From contig OY294044.1 in NCBI GenBank assembly GCA_958510825.1, positions 40,832,791 through 40,896,790 on the forward strand: 64,000 nucleotides of DNA. The letters are read 5' to 3'. The stretch comes from Brachypterus glaber (lineage: Eukaryota > Arthropoda > Insecta > Coleoptera > Kateretidae). Shown piece by piece: positions 21,006-32,450 of this stretch (its first letter is position 1; the number at the start of each line of letters is the position of its first letter). The notes beneath the pieces are model-generated. The model worked only from the letters and a program-made list of their open reading frames with translations. It was not told where the DNA came from and did no database searches. The translations under genes were made by a program, and so were the position numbers.

Positions 21006-21200
21006 CGCCTGACGCCGATTTGCCTTTTTTAGTTAATTGATAATTTAAATTTGGCGAGGCGATAAGTGAAAAGGGAGTGTCCGTCCCTATAAACTAGTTC
21101 GAAAGTCAGTATAAGCCGGTGCTTTCCCCTACTACTAGCCCACATAAATCCTGGACTTAGGGCATGTTTAATTAAGTAGAATACGAGGTTAAACAAACAT
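21006..21200 (+). mobile_element. SINE copy 1, lacking most of the tRNA head
   Basis: Matches 23531-23717: GCCTTTTTTAGTTAATTGAT, GGTGCTTTCCCCTACTACTAGCCC, CCTGGACTTAGGG, and the tail TTAATTAAGTAG...ACGAGGTTAAACAAAC. The 5' tRNA part is lost apart from a GACGCCGATT remnant. Confidence 0.8.
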
Positions 21201-21532
21201 ATAATTTATTAGTGTACATAGTATATATAGTGTACTATATTATACACACCAATATTAATAATTATGTATTTGTATGGGTTTAATATTTTTATTTATTATT
21301 TGGCGAAATGCATGGGTTGTTGTGAATGTATATAGGTATTTATAGATTCGTATGGGCTTTAATGAGTAATGAGTATAATGAGTAGTATTTATACATACAT
21401 GGGTAGTTATGAGTGTGTATTTGTATTTATGTTTTTTACTGGCTTTGATGCATTTTTTTTTGGGTTTGGGTTTGTATTTATGGACTTGTATGGATTTTGA
21501 TGGGTTTATATTGTATTTATGGGTAGTAGAGA

Positions 21533-22318
21533 GACAAGTCACGGGGCGGTTTTTGTCCCTTCGAGAGACGATATGGCGATATCGGGGGCGATATCGTGTC
21601 GATATCGGGCGATATCGAGACGATATCCGGTGATATCGAGGCGAAATCGGGCGATCTCGAGGCGATATTGATTAATGTAAAAGGCGATATTAAGGCGATA
21701 TTTCGTCCCGCTAATTAAGCACGGTTCGATTTTTTGGGTCGATAACAAAAGAAATGGCCCAACGCAAAACTAGTGTTAAACCATTCCTTACATGTCTGGC
21801 TTTTATTCAGACTAAATTTAAAATAATCCATCAACGAAAAAAAATGTTATTCAACTTTTTATTTTTTCAGTGTATTTTTTTGGATCAAATTTGTTAAATT
21901 AGCCAATAATATTAAACTTTTGTTATAAAACTTGGATATTTTAACTGTTTTTAACTAATTTGGGTCGCTGATTTCAAAAATATTTATACAATGTATAATA
22001 AATTTTTAAGCAAAAAATGCAGATTATCATAGTTTGCATGGTTTATATTTCTTTAAAATAACTTTTACAGCAAAACTGATACTATTTTTAAAATCAGAGA
22101 CCCAAAATTAGTTAAAAACAGTAAAAATATCTAAAAAGTTTAATAAACTTGGTTCAAAAAAAAAAAGTTGAAATTTTTTTTTGTCGATGGATTATTTTAA
22201 ATCTGGTATGAAATGAAAGCTAGACTTATAAGGAAAAGTTTGACTAGTTTCACGTTGGGCCATTTTTTTTTAATCTACCTAAACAATCGAACCTTGTAAG
22301 AGTGACTTGCCCCTCGTA
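21533..22318. mobile_element. Foldback element with GATATC minisatellite
   Basis: Outer ends CAAGTCAC / GTGACTTG and inner arms (ATGGCCCAACGCAAAACTAG at about 21755; CTAGTTTCACGTTGGGCCAT at about 22247) are inverted. The arms reach to AATAATCCATCAACGAAAAA / its inverse. The left arm alone carries the minisatellite at 21566-21706. AT-rich loop with further pairing (CCAAAATTAGTTAAAAACAG). Confidence 0.75.
21566..21706. repeat. GATATCG-rich minisatellite
   Basis: About ten degenerate 14-16-bp units of GCGATATCGAG type, each carrying the self-complementary GATATC. It is GC-richer than its surroundings. Confidence 0.85.
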
Positions 22319-22319
22319 G

Positions 22320-23459
22320 GTAGTTATACTTGTATTTTTGAATTTTTATTAGTTTGAATGGATTTATGGGTGCAAATGGGTAGCTTTGGGTGTGTATGGG
22401 TATCAATGGTTTTTACGATGAATTTGTATAGTATTTATTATTCCATTGTTAATGGTATATACCATATGGTTTTGTATGAGCCATTGGTATATTTAATGGG
22501 GGAAAAATGAGTTAGTGGGTGGGTGCTTCAACGTTTTCAAAAAATTTGTTTCAAGTAAAACTTGAACGTTCCCAAAAATATGAATAAAATAGATGTTGCG
22601 CTTTGTCGGTGAAACTTTTGACACCGATTGAATGGTTTGAACAGTTTAGTCGTTTTTTCGCTAACACAATTCCATTTCGTTCAAACTTTTCATTCCGTCG
22701 ATGTAGATTGAATGAAAGGAATTGTGCATCTGTCACATGAAGTTGAAAAGCGCGCCATCACACGTTTTAACCTTAAAAGGTTATGGCATTTGTAAGAAAA
22801 TGGAAAACAAAATGAAAAATATTATTGGACAATGGTTTTGATCCCCCAAATTCTCGAATCCTTTTATTGAATAGTGAAGAATTTCATATTCTGTGACTAC
22901 CAAAACAAAAGTAGTTACAAATTTTAAGTCTTAAATCAGATTTAGGGGTTCTGTCTGGGTCTAACTTCCTCATAGTAGTTTTTATTTTTGAATACTTTTT
23001 CATTTGCTGAGCTAACATAATTAGCATTAATAAAACACCTAACATCGTCATTTTCAAGAGCACTTACTTAAATATTACTTAAATATTATATCAGATTTGG
23101 AATAAGTCCAACATTTTCAGATACTCCTTATTCTATTACTTTCTGAAACAAATTACAAGGGCTAACGCTCTTTCATTCATTGCATTGATTTTATTTAGAG
23201 TTAAAAAACTAGGTTAGATTTTAACATATAAAAAATGGCATTGTAAAACAAACCATGAACCAAACCTTGGCGTTTTGTCGCTTTGAGCATTCCGTCCAAA
23301 CCATTCCAACCGCGGAATGATCCGACAAAACGCAACAAAAAATTCAAACGCATACTAGTTTTTTTTTTAATTTCTTATCGATTAGCTTTTATATATACAT
23401 ACATACACACTCATGACTACCTTTGCACATCCATAAATAATACAACATACCCATTTTAA
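22320..23459. other. Inner part of the large inverted repeat and spacer
   Basis: 22320-22530 and 23390-23459 carry TATGGGT/ACCCATA-type sequence belonging to the arms. 22540-23385 is spacer with CG-rich words (GTCGGTGAAACTTTTGACACC, GGCGTTTTGTCGCTTTGAGC); no gene seen. Confidence 0.5.
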
Positions 23460-23717
23460 GGGAGATTTAGCTCAGCGGTCTAAGGCATCGATATAGTATT
23501 GACACTGAGCTAATGATCGTGAGTTCAAACCTCACTGGCGCCAATTGCCTTTTTCAGTTAATTAATATTGAAATTTGGCGAAGGCGTACTCCCTAGATAT
23601 ATTGGTTCGAAAGTCAATTAAAGCCGGTGGTTCCCTCTACTACTAGCCCATAAAAGTCCTGGACTTAGGGGATGCTTAATTAAGTAGTACGAGGTTAAAA
23701 AACAAACAAACAAACAA
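23460..23717 (+). mobile_element. tRNA-derived SINE copy 2, with head
   Basis: The head 23461-23542 reads like a tRNA: an A box in TTTAGCTCAGCGGTCTAAGG, a B box GAGTTCAAACCTC, ending TGGCGCCA. The spacing and long variable part resemble a class II tRNA (Leu/Ser). A unique body and an (AAAC)n tail follow. The body is shared with 21006-21200. It would be transcribed by RNA polymerase III and mobilised by a LINE. Confidence 0.85.
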
Positions 23718-24050
23718 TACATACCCACCTATACCCATAGCTACCCATTAACATCCATAAATATTAAATAAATCCATTAAAAGTAATAAAAACTAAATAC
23801 CCATAATCACCCAAAACTACACATAGAAACTCACAAAAAATTAATACAAATGCACATAATTATTAACACATAAAACATAAATAACACACAAATCCATTAA
23901 AACGCTCCCAAATCCACCTACATACACTTGAGTGCACCGACACTGCACTGTAAAAACTGCATGTAAAATAATGTAAAAATACATGAATTTACATAGTACG
24001 GAATAGTAAATTTACTATTCTGGACTATGCATAATGAATTTATGTAAAAG

Positions 24051-24110
24051 AATGTAAAATAATGTAAAATAATGTAAAATAATGTAAAATAATGTAAAAT
24101 AATGTAAAAA
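24051..24110. repeat. (AATGTAAAAT)6 minisatellite
   Basis: Six 10-bp units, five identical, inside the element with CACTGTAAAAA ends. Confidence 0.93.
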
Positions 24111-24740
24111 AATATATTTACATTGATTTACATATTTTTACATGATTTTACAATGTCGGGCTATGTTATTTTAAGACGCGCGTGCGCTTTGGACAATAAC
24201 CAAGAAGGCGTCGCATGAGATGGACCGTTTTATATTGTCATGTTAGAGAGATAACGACGCATGCTGCTAGGTTAAAGTGTTAGAAGTGTAAAAAAAGGTA
24301 AATATTATTTAAGTACGATATTTAAATGCTTTATTTGTGGCCTAAAATTTACATTCATTATAAATTACGATCTTTATCAACGAATAGATCTTTAAAGAAA
24401 GATGTAAGCAGTTTATACTCGTATTAAGGGTGCAAATCGTTTGGTTTATTAAACCAAATGAACTTTACGCTACGTCATTTTAAAAAAGCTTTGACACAGA
24501 GACTTGTAATTTGGAACAAACATTTTCTAAGTAGTAAATATTTTTTTTTTGAAGTTCAAGTCTCTATGTCAAAGCGTTCTTGAAATATCGTAGTGTTTAA
24601 GTTGTTTTAAAGGCACTTTTAATATGACTGTATGTTAATTTTTTAAAAAATTATTAAACACATCATAAGTATTGTAGGCAAATATAAAAAAAATCCTTCG
24701 AGCTGATCCTTTTTTTAAGTTTGTTTTTATAATAAAAAGT

Positions 24741-24979
24741 CTATGCAAAATATTACCATTCTGGACTATGTAATTTTTAGCGTTCCGGTCTATGCAAAAT
24801 ATTACCATTCTGGACTATGTAATTTTTACCGTTCCGGTCTATGCAAAATATTACCATTATGGACTATGTAATTTTTACTGTTCCGGTCTATGCAAAACAT
24901 TACCATTACGGACTATGTAATTTTTACCATTCCGGTCTATGGCAACATATTACCATTTACGGACTATGTAATTTAATGT
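24741..24979. repeat. 49-bp minisatellite, five units
   Basis: CTATGCAAAATATTACCATT...GTAATTTTTACCGTTCCGGT repeats at 24741, 24790, 24839, 24888 and 24937 with a constant 49-bp period. The last unit is the most diverged. Confidence 0.95.
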
Positions 24980-25071
24980 AATTTATTTTTACCGTGTGCC
25001 CAAAAACAGTAAATAAAAGATACCCACATACACTAACTTGCCTTTAAACATTATATAAACTATTAACCACT

Positions 25072-26150
25072 TGTAACAGAGTGGTCATCCTGTATATATT
25101 GATTATTTTTATTTTATTATTATTCTAAGTGAGAAACTTATTGTTCTAAACAGGAAGTTTGCTTTTGCAGATGTTTATCTTATATTTGGTACTCTAAGAT
25201 TTTACGTAATTGAGGCGTTTACATTAAAAGGGTGTACATTTTTATTAGACTAATTAATTGGTTAATTCGGTTTTCTTAATTAATAAATATGGGAATATCT
25301 TTAATGATGTTGTTTTAGATACTGGCTATAGTTAGGGACTTTTTGTAAAAATGGTTTTTTCTACTTCGAAGCAATTTCATGAAAATCAATATCAATCAAT
25401 AAGTAGAAGTAGTTTTTTTAATCATTTCTCTTAATTAAATTTAAATTCATTTTCAGTAATTTAAAGTAATACTTTGGTTTGGAACTCTTCAGATATTTTT
25501 CGTTTATAGTTTTATGACTGGTATATCGGCATCTCTGGGAAGGGACATTTTGCCTCTTTTGAGTTATGGTCAAAAATGGTATTCAGAAATATGTAGTCGA
25601 CTAGTTAAGTTGGGTCTTAAGGGAATTTTAGAATTAACGTAATATGTGAAAATTTAAAGTCGCGAGTATAGAAATATCTGAAGGGTAAAGATACTATGTT
25701 AAGCTTAACTTAACTTTCAAATCAAAATATTTTGTTGTTTTTTATTTGTTTTTAACTTTTCAATTTTCTTTCATTAAATTCTTTTAATTGTTGTTTAATC
25801 CTTTTGTTTTATTGGTAAGATATATTTTAATTAATTTAAAATATATTTGAAGTTTTTTACCTTTCACATTTCTATATAAAGTTAGTGATATATGGAGTCA
25901 TCGAAGAAACATCTAAGAAAGTCAGATAAGTATTAAGTAGTAATTAGAATCATATATTAACATTTGTAATCATATGATATATGATATTGTGGTAATATTA
26001 TGTAATATTATTACTGGTGGCACGCTACCCAAATAGCAACTATACAGCTATTTGTATTTGATACGCCTCCAAATAATAGTGTGTGGTTCTAAATTAATGT
26101 CTTAGATAATTAATATTTTTGGCTTTAATTGGGACCAACGCGCTATTACA
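25072..26150. mobile_element. Probable solo LTR (or Ginger-like element), 1.08 kb
   Basis: Begins TGTAACAGAGTGGTC and ends GACCAACGCGCTATTACA, with CACT duplicated on both sides (25068-25071, 26151-26154). The empty site is in the opposite arm. A TATATAAAG box lies at about 25874 on the plus strand. TG...CA ends, a 4-bp duplication and no coding sequence fit a solo LTR. Ginger-type DNA transposons also have TGT...ACA ends and 4-bp duplications. Confidence 0.65.
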
Positions 26151-26331
26151 CACTCATGTAAAATTATAAATACATACATACACACCGATAAAAAACGATT
26201 TAAGTACCTATATAATTATCTAGAATGTATGGTCCAAATAGCCATAGCGGCCACCATAAATTTTTTTGTGCCCATGGAGACTTTTTTTCAGGAAGTCATA
26301 CTCCAGAACATACTAAAATTTAAAGCATTTT

Positions 26332-27216
26332 AAATTAAAAATTTTAATATTTATGCAAAAAAATAAAAAAATTGAATAATTTTGAAGAAACAAAAATCTT
26401 GAAAAAAAAAATAATAAAATATAACTAGCTACAGTTACAGCTAAACAGAAAGTTTTGTTCTCTTTAAAATGATATATCACATGACCTACGTTTCTATTTA
26501 ATATTTTGTCCCACGCGTCCCCCCTAGCGCCGTACACATTCACATTCTATAAGAATGTGATAAGATCACATTGTGATAAACACATTTTAAGTTTTAAGAT
26601 TTTATCTCATCCCCATTTAAAGTTTGAACGAGTTGAGGTACCGACTTTAAATTTGTTAATTGCAACTTAAATTATCTTTTTTGCATGCAGTGTAACCGTT
26701 TTTTGACCTCAAGCATGTGAGATACACATGCTTGAGTCATTATAAGAGATACAAGATCGGTTAAATTAGAAAAAAGTTGAGCATTTGACCTGACATTTTT
26801 GTTTTTTAATTATAGCAAAAAAATTAAAAATCCCGAGTTCCGTTTGTATTTTTTTGAGAGGAACCCAACAAAGCTAGACTTTTTTAATTGAAACGTTGCT
26901 GAGGTAGGTACTTTTTTGCAAGGAATCTAAATCTGTTATCATATTGTCCATGGCATTTTAGATGCAAGAGTTACAACACTTAACTTCTTGTTTTCTTATT
27001 TTGGACTTTTTACATTTTTGAATACACTTTTTTTTTCTGATTACGATAATGTATCACACGAGATGATCAAGTCACCATCTACGCGCATGCGTGAGCTCGG
27101 CATTTAGATTATCAAACTGTGAGTAGCGACTAATTGTATATTTTCGGTTTTGAACCTAACCTTCGTTAATTTAATTGCTTCGTTGTTTTCAAAGCACTCT
27201 GCGCAAAAATCATTTT
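26332..27216. other. AT-rich sequence before the assembly gap
   Basis: No gene supported. A short inverted motif TGTGATAAGATCACA lies near 26558. Confidence 0.5.
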
Positions 27217-27416
27217 NNNNNNNNNNNNNNNNNNNNNNNNNNNNNNNNNNNNNNNNNNNNNNNNNNNNNNNNNNNNNNNNNNNNNNNNNNNNNNNNNNNN
27301 NNNNNNNNNNNNNNNNNNNNNNNNNNNNNNNNNNNNNNNNNNNNNNNNNNNNNNNNNNNNNNNNNNNNNNNNNNNNNNNNNNNNNNNNNNNNNNNNNNNN
27401 NNNNNNNNNNNNNNNN
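27217..27416. other. Assembly gap (200 N)
   Basis: Exactly 200 undetermined bases; frames drawn across it mean nothing. Confidence 0.99.
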
Positions 27417-27422
27417 CATACA

Positions 27423-27540
27423 CGAATAAATGTCTGTTAGTTGTTTATTGAAAGACAGTTAATTATTTCATGTACAATGTACATGAAATAATTAACTGTC
27501 TTTGAACAAACAACTAACAAAAGAACAAACATTTATTCGT
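27423..27540. repeat. Near-perfect palindrome next to the gap
   Basis: Arms of about 52-60 bp meet at TCATGTACAATGTACATGA. The right arm carries a few extra bases (AACAAAAGAAC). It starts 6 bases after the gap. Confidence 0.9.
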
Positions 27541-27801
27541 TAACGAGATAAAAAGAGTTTATTTTTGTTTCTACATTGTCCATAGAGACAGTAAATTAAA
27601 ATAAATTAAATGTTTAATTTACTGTTCAGTAAATTAAATTAAATTAAATTAAATTAAAAATTAAATTTACCAGTAAATTATTTCATGCACTGATAAAAAA
27701 ATCTAGAAAGACTAATAAAAAACGTTGTTGTGTCAACTTTTAGGTATGGAATATAATTTTTATAAAGTTATATTAAATACATTAAAAACTATTTCTCTGT
27801 A

Positions 27802-28972
27802 AAAGACCGAAATCTGGGAATGTCGACACTCTCCGGAGAATGCCCGAAAACTAAAATAAAGAGGGGGCATTTGTTAACGTTAACGTTGGTTTGGTTTTGT
27901 TTTTTGTTTACGGAAAAAAGCTAAACTGGATTGAAGATTAATAATCTTGAATCAGCGCTATGCTTGTTTCCCCATTCCGCAACTCTAGTTATACTTCTTT
28001 TTAGGAAAATCTTATTGTTTTACGCTGACAAAGTTTTATTTTGTTCAAGACTTAGCTAGTATTGAAATCAAGAATATAACTAAACTTTAACAAAATTCTA
28101 GATACAATCTTGTTCCGAGTATTACTTATACTTATTTAGATTAGCAAATTATATCTATCAAGTATAAAAATTATTGCATTAAGTGTAAAAATTATTGCAT
28201 TAAGTATAACAATTCTTTTAGATCGATGTGCCTCCAGGCACACACATTTTTGCTTGTGTCTTGAAAACGCGAAGAAATCAAAAAAATAACGAAAAAATCG
28301 ATCCCCCTAGACATACAACCCCACATAAATCCATTTCAAACAACATGAGGACACTGAAAGTGAGGAAACCGGAAGTGGGGATATTCTCAGTGGGAATGTG
28401 ATAACTGGAGGAACTAGTTCATCTAGGCTTAAGCCTCCAGATATCTTGATCCATACCAATCCGATAATGTGTATGGAATTAGCTGACTAGTAAGATATAA
28501 TGACAGTATTCCAAGAGCGCGACTTTATTCATTATAAAACTTTTGTTAGTAATAGGAAATAACATGTGGTTCCACCTATAGCATAACGCTGTCAAGTGTA
28601 CTGAAATTGAAAAATTATACAAGCCTGTAATAAATAACATCTATAAAAATGTTTATACTTGATTAAATAATAGCTTCGCTAATGAATTTATTCACTTTTT
28701 AAGAGTGTATCTTCTTCTTAAATATAAGACAATTTCTTCTTTTTTTTTAATACAAAATTACTTAAAGTGAGTATAACAAGTATAAGAGTATATTGGCTTC
28801 AAATATTTGTTATGCCCATGGAAAGAATATTATACGTTGAATAAGTGTAAAATTTTAAGTATATGATTATTCTTGAATATAGATTTGATTTTCTTCCGTG
28901 TTGTTTGGTGCTTTTTTTTTAGTTTACGGACATTCTCCGGAGAATGTCGACATTCCCTAAATTTCGGTCTTT
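27802..28972. mobile_element. 1.17-kb TIR element with CTCCGGAG in its termini
   Basis: Left end AAAGACCGAAATCTGGGAAT...TCTCCGGAGAATG and right end CATTCTCCGGAGAATGTCGACATTCCC...TTTCGGTCTTT are inverted over about 57 bp. The inside has no recognisable transposase. No firm target duplication. Confidence 0.82.
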
Positions 28973-29000
28973 CATAGTAACATATCTAGTATATATTATA

Positions 29001-29343
29001 TCGTCGGCTTACAAGTAAAAAGTCCAAAAACATGGTTTTGAGATAATTGTTACAAAAATTCACGTTTCGCCAAACAAACACTCAGTCGCTTAGTGCAGAA
29101 ACATTTGAAATAATCTACAAGTAAAACGCACTAAGTGCACTAAGTGACTTAGTGCCTATTGCCAGATAAAATTTTATTCAAAATCAACCTGGTGCGTTTT
29201 GTATAGTGGGAACTCTCTTGGCAGTCCACCTAGAAGTTAGTTCGGTTTACCTGTACATAGATCATCAAAAATTAATTACAGTACCCTAAAAATCCCATTT
29301 TTGCAAAAAAGTGACTTAGTGCCTTTTACTTGTAAGCCGACGA
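29001..29343. mobile_element. MITE, 343 bp, TA-flanked
   Basis: Ends TCGTCGGCTTACAAGTAAAA and the exact inverse, flanked by TA (28999-29000, 29344-29345). The palindromic word AGTGACTTAGTGC recurs internally. The outer word reappears at about 44300. Confidence 0.85.
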
Positions 29344-29345
29344 TA

Positions 29346-30091
29346 TACTAAACAACTTCATAGTATTTAATTTTAGAACAACATTGTTGTACTATAGTGC
29401 CGGTATTTTATGAACGATAATTATTAAAGATGGCGAAAATCTGCTGATTTTACCAACATTTTCAAAGTATGCATTTTGGTCTAAACTTTTTATGTGCATA
29501 AGTATACTTAACGATAAGCATATACATGTACTTGTATATGAATATGTACATGTACATGTACATATAATTGCATGGAATATGTGGTTTTTATGTGCACATA
29601 CATGTAATAAGTGAATTTAAAATAAAATGCGTACAATTTTTTGTTGTTAATCGAAGAACTGTACTCATTTGTAAATACCGAACGCGTTTACTTTTTTGTT
29701 TTTGTATGTAATATATATTTATTGTTATATTCGATAACTTGGTTACGCTATTGATTACGATAGTGTTCTATCAGTGTGTACATAGGGAAAAGATGCCTTA
29801 TTTTAAAAGGTTATTGCACCAAAACGGTTAATCAGAACAGGGTGTCTCAGTCAGTTTTGATCAGCGAACTGATGAAATGCACGTTCCTTGCTGCCACGTG
29901 CTTTATATTAATTATAAAGATTTATTAAAAACAATAAACTTCAATTAAAGCTAAAATTTGCTTTGCTTTGAAGTTCTGATTTATAAAGGGGTGCCTTTTG
30001 TATTATTGGGAAAAAATTCATTTTGTGTTATATCACGAAATCGTCAAGTTTTATTTTAATATTATGTCCCGAAATCGTCAAGTTTTATTTT

Positions 30092-30097
<6 letters not shown>
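29346..30097. other. AT-rich sequence
   Basis: A short (GTACAT)n run at 29540-29562; otherwise nothing recognised. Confidence 0.5.
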
Positions 30098-30123
<26 letters not shown>

Positions 30124-30165
30124 TTTATTTATTTTTTATTTATTTTTTATTTATTTATTTAGACG
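30088..30165. repeat. (TTTA)n microsatellite
   Basis: Imperfect ATTT repeats, with longer T runs towards the end. A G13 homopolymer follows at 30482-30494. Confidence 0.9.
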
Positions 30166-30561
30166 GGAAAACCCCATTACAGTAAAATATAAGTTAATTA
30201 GACATAATCAAATATAGATTCAATACAAAAGATAAAGACAAAATATATAGATATAAAAGGAATAGATACAGAATATAAAACTTAGAAATAAAAGATATAT
30301 TATACAAAATTAAAATTAAAAATGGAACGAATAGTCGATCTTAAACTGTTAATAGTGCCAAAAAACAGATCTAGTTTGTTTTCGTTTATAAACTTTAAAG
30401 CAGTATTAAGTGGAGTATTTGCGGCAAAAATTGTAATATTTCGAGTTAAGTAAAAAGTACCTTGGTTTCTACGTAAATATCGGGGGGGGGGGGGTACATA
30501 AAAGTTTATTAGATTTAGAAACTCGGGACTGTCTATTAGACCGTTTAGTAGTTAATAATAT

Positions 30562-30706
30562 TAATTTAACTTTTAATTAATTTATAAGCTTTAAGTTTAA
30601 TATAGTTAATTCTAACAGTATTTTAATTTAACATTTAAAAATGTTAAAATAAAATAATGTTAAAGTTAACTATATTAAAGATTATAAATTAATTAAAAGT
30701 TAAATT
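30562..30706. repeat. AT-rich hairpin, about 70-bp arms
   Basis: AATTTAACTTTTAATTAATT pairs with AATTAATTAAAAGTTAAATT, and pairing runs to the centre near ATTTAAAAAT. Probably a small MITE. 30707-31222 has no feature. Confidence 0.75.
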
Positions 30707-31221
30707 AGGTATTTTACAGGAAGTAAATTTGAGCTTCACTTATTGATTAAACTAGCAGTTATAGAATGCTTTTATTTATTTGGACTTTAAAAGAAAAAAA
30801 ATATATAAAAAAAAGGAATTTATAAAGTTAGAAGTTCAGGTTGCATTTTTTCTAAGATATCTGTATCAAAAATGACATTAATAAGTTTGTATAGGTGAAG
30901 CGGGGCCTTAACACTTTTTGGGAAAAATTTCGTACTGCCTACAAAAATTAATTTTTGTACTTTTATTTTATAGAATATAAAAATTTTAACCTTCAGCTAT
31001 TATTTAGTGAAAAAAATTAATTTTTAACTTTTACAGATTTTATGTAAAATTAATTTAAACAAAAAATGTCAAAAGTTAACACTTTCCCCACTTTTGGGGC
31101 AAGAATTAACAGCCATGCGGAAAGTTTTAACCTATGTAATCAAATTAGTGATAAACCGTATTAATTAAAACTTAAATAGGGGCGTTAAAATACTAATATA
31201 TTTTTTTTTTATTTCGTTTCA

Positions 31222-31222
<1 letters not shown>

Positions 31223-31268
<46 letters not shown>
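31223..31268. repeat. (TA)n microsatellite
   Basis: About 22 dinucleotide units. A second shorter (TA)n lies at 32897-32928. Confidence 0.95.
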
Positions 31269-31273
<5 letters not shown>

Positions 31274-31773
31274 TATTTTTCTATATTATAGTTACTTAAT
31301 ATTTTTTATGTGAAAAAAATTAAATTAAAACAAAACTCTAAGTGATATAATTACATTAACTGAATAATATTCTTAAAAAAAAATAATTAAATACCTTATA
31401 GTAAGGAAAAAATAAATTAACTTCGATTAAAATAAAGAAAAACTGATAAAATACTTTTTGCAAAAATAGTTTTACAGAGAAACTAGAAAATATATATACA
31501 GTAATGAAGCCAATTAAATTATCCATATATTGATATAAATTTTATATTTCTTAATCTAATACTGAATTTTTATTCAAAAAAATTATATAGCAAATTTTAA
31601 CGATTACATAAAAAAAGTGACATCAACTGTAAAGACCACATACGAAGTTCTGTCACCAAGCTAGGTATTTTGTCGCTTAGGGTACTATTAAACGAAAGTA
31701 CCATGTAAATATTAGGTGTCTGGTGCATGTAGTTTTTCTAAAAATTGACTGTTAATACTTGCCCCTATTAACA

Positions 31774-32450
31774 CCAACTTTCGATTTTTAAATGAGACAC
31801 CCTATAATTTTTACCTATTTCAATTCTACGCTTCATTCTGAGTACAATGATACCAAAAAAGTGACATTTTAAATTTCAAAGTTTTTTTTCTAATTTTTAG
31901 TTTTTACTATAGGTAGGCCATGATAACTTAAAATTACTCGAAATGGTCCAAGTAACCCTGGAAAAATACATTTACGCTGAAAATTCAATTTATAACTTAG
32001 TATGGACGATTTTAAAGATTGTGAAAATGGTTTTTGTTCAAAAATTATTTTTTTTTAAATTACACCATATTGGTATATTGGCACCAATAAAACGTATTAT
32101 CATTAAGGAATCTAACAATGTTTTTATTTTTATTTATGATAAATACAGCCGTTTTTATAAATTAAAATATATGGTAAAAATCATATTTTTGTGAGTTTGG
32201 CATTGAAAACTTAAGAAGACAGAATTGTTATCCGTCAAATATAAGTTTGAAAAAAAGTTTTTATCGTAAGTACATTAATTTTACATAATTTTGAGTAATT
32301 TTAAGTAATCATGACAAAAACTAATAATTAAATAAACAAAAATTTACCATTTAAAATGTCACTTTTTTGGTACCATTGTACTCAAAATAAGGCCCAGAAT
32401 TAAAATATGTAAAAATATATAGGGTGTCCTATTTGAAAATCGAAACTTGG
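31774..32450. mobile_element. Foldback element, 677 bp
   Basis: Left CCAACTTTCGATTTTTAAAT-GAGACACCCTATA and right TATAGGGTGTCCTATTTGAAAATCG-AAACTTGG are inverted. Pairing continues for about 180 bp (GTGACATTTTAAATTTC; inverse at 32355). AT-rich loop without a gene. Confidence 0.75.

Larger units (their letters stand above)
23946..24996. mobile_element. Non-autonomous element with CACTGTAAAAA termini
   Basis: Ends CACTGTAAAAACTGCATG and (inverse) CACGGTAAAAATAAATTAC. The equivalent place in the opposite arm of the large inverted repeat is empty (GGTGCACCC next to TTTTTGGGTG), so this is an insertion. Subterminal ACATAGTCCG/TTACATAG motifs recur on both sides in opposite orientation. It holds two minisatellites and no gene. 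No clear target duplication (at most TG). Confidence 0.7.
19029..26331. repeat. 7.3-kb imperfect inverted repeat, invaded by other elements
   Basis: The left arm (19029 to about 21530) and right arm (about 23390 to 26331) are reverse complements once later insertions are taken out. Landmarks pair in order: AAATGCTTYAAATTTTAGTATG, CTGAAAAAAWGTCTYCATGG, TATCGGTGTGTATGTRTGT, GTGGTTAATAGTTTATATAAT, AGTTAGTGTATGTGGGTAT, TATTAATTTTTTGTG. The inner parts are rich in TATGGGT/ACCCATA. The structure recalls foldback elements. No transposase. Confidence 0.75.

Noticed and set aside
23461..23542. Functional tRNA gene
   Set aside because: A and B boxes are present but the acceptor stem does not pair well and a SINE body follows directly; it is a SINE head.
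24741..24979. Regular 49-bp repeats as a CRISPR-like array
   Set aside because: Whole units repeat with no variable spacers, in a eukaryotic transposon.
27150..27440. Open frames across the N run on both strands
   Set aside because: They exist only because N is translated as X; this is an assembly gap.
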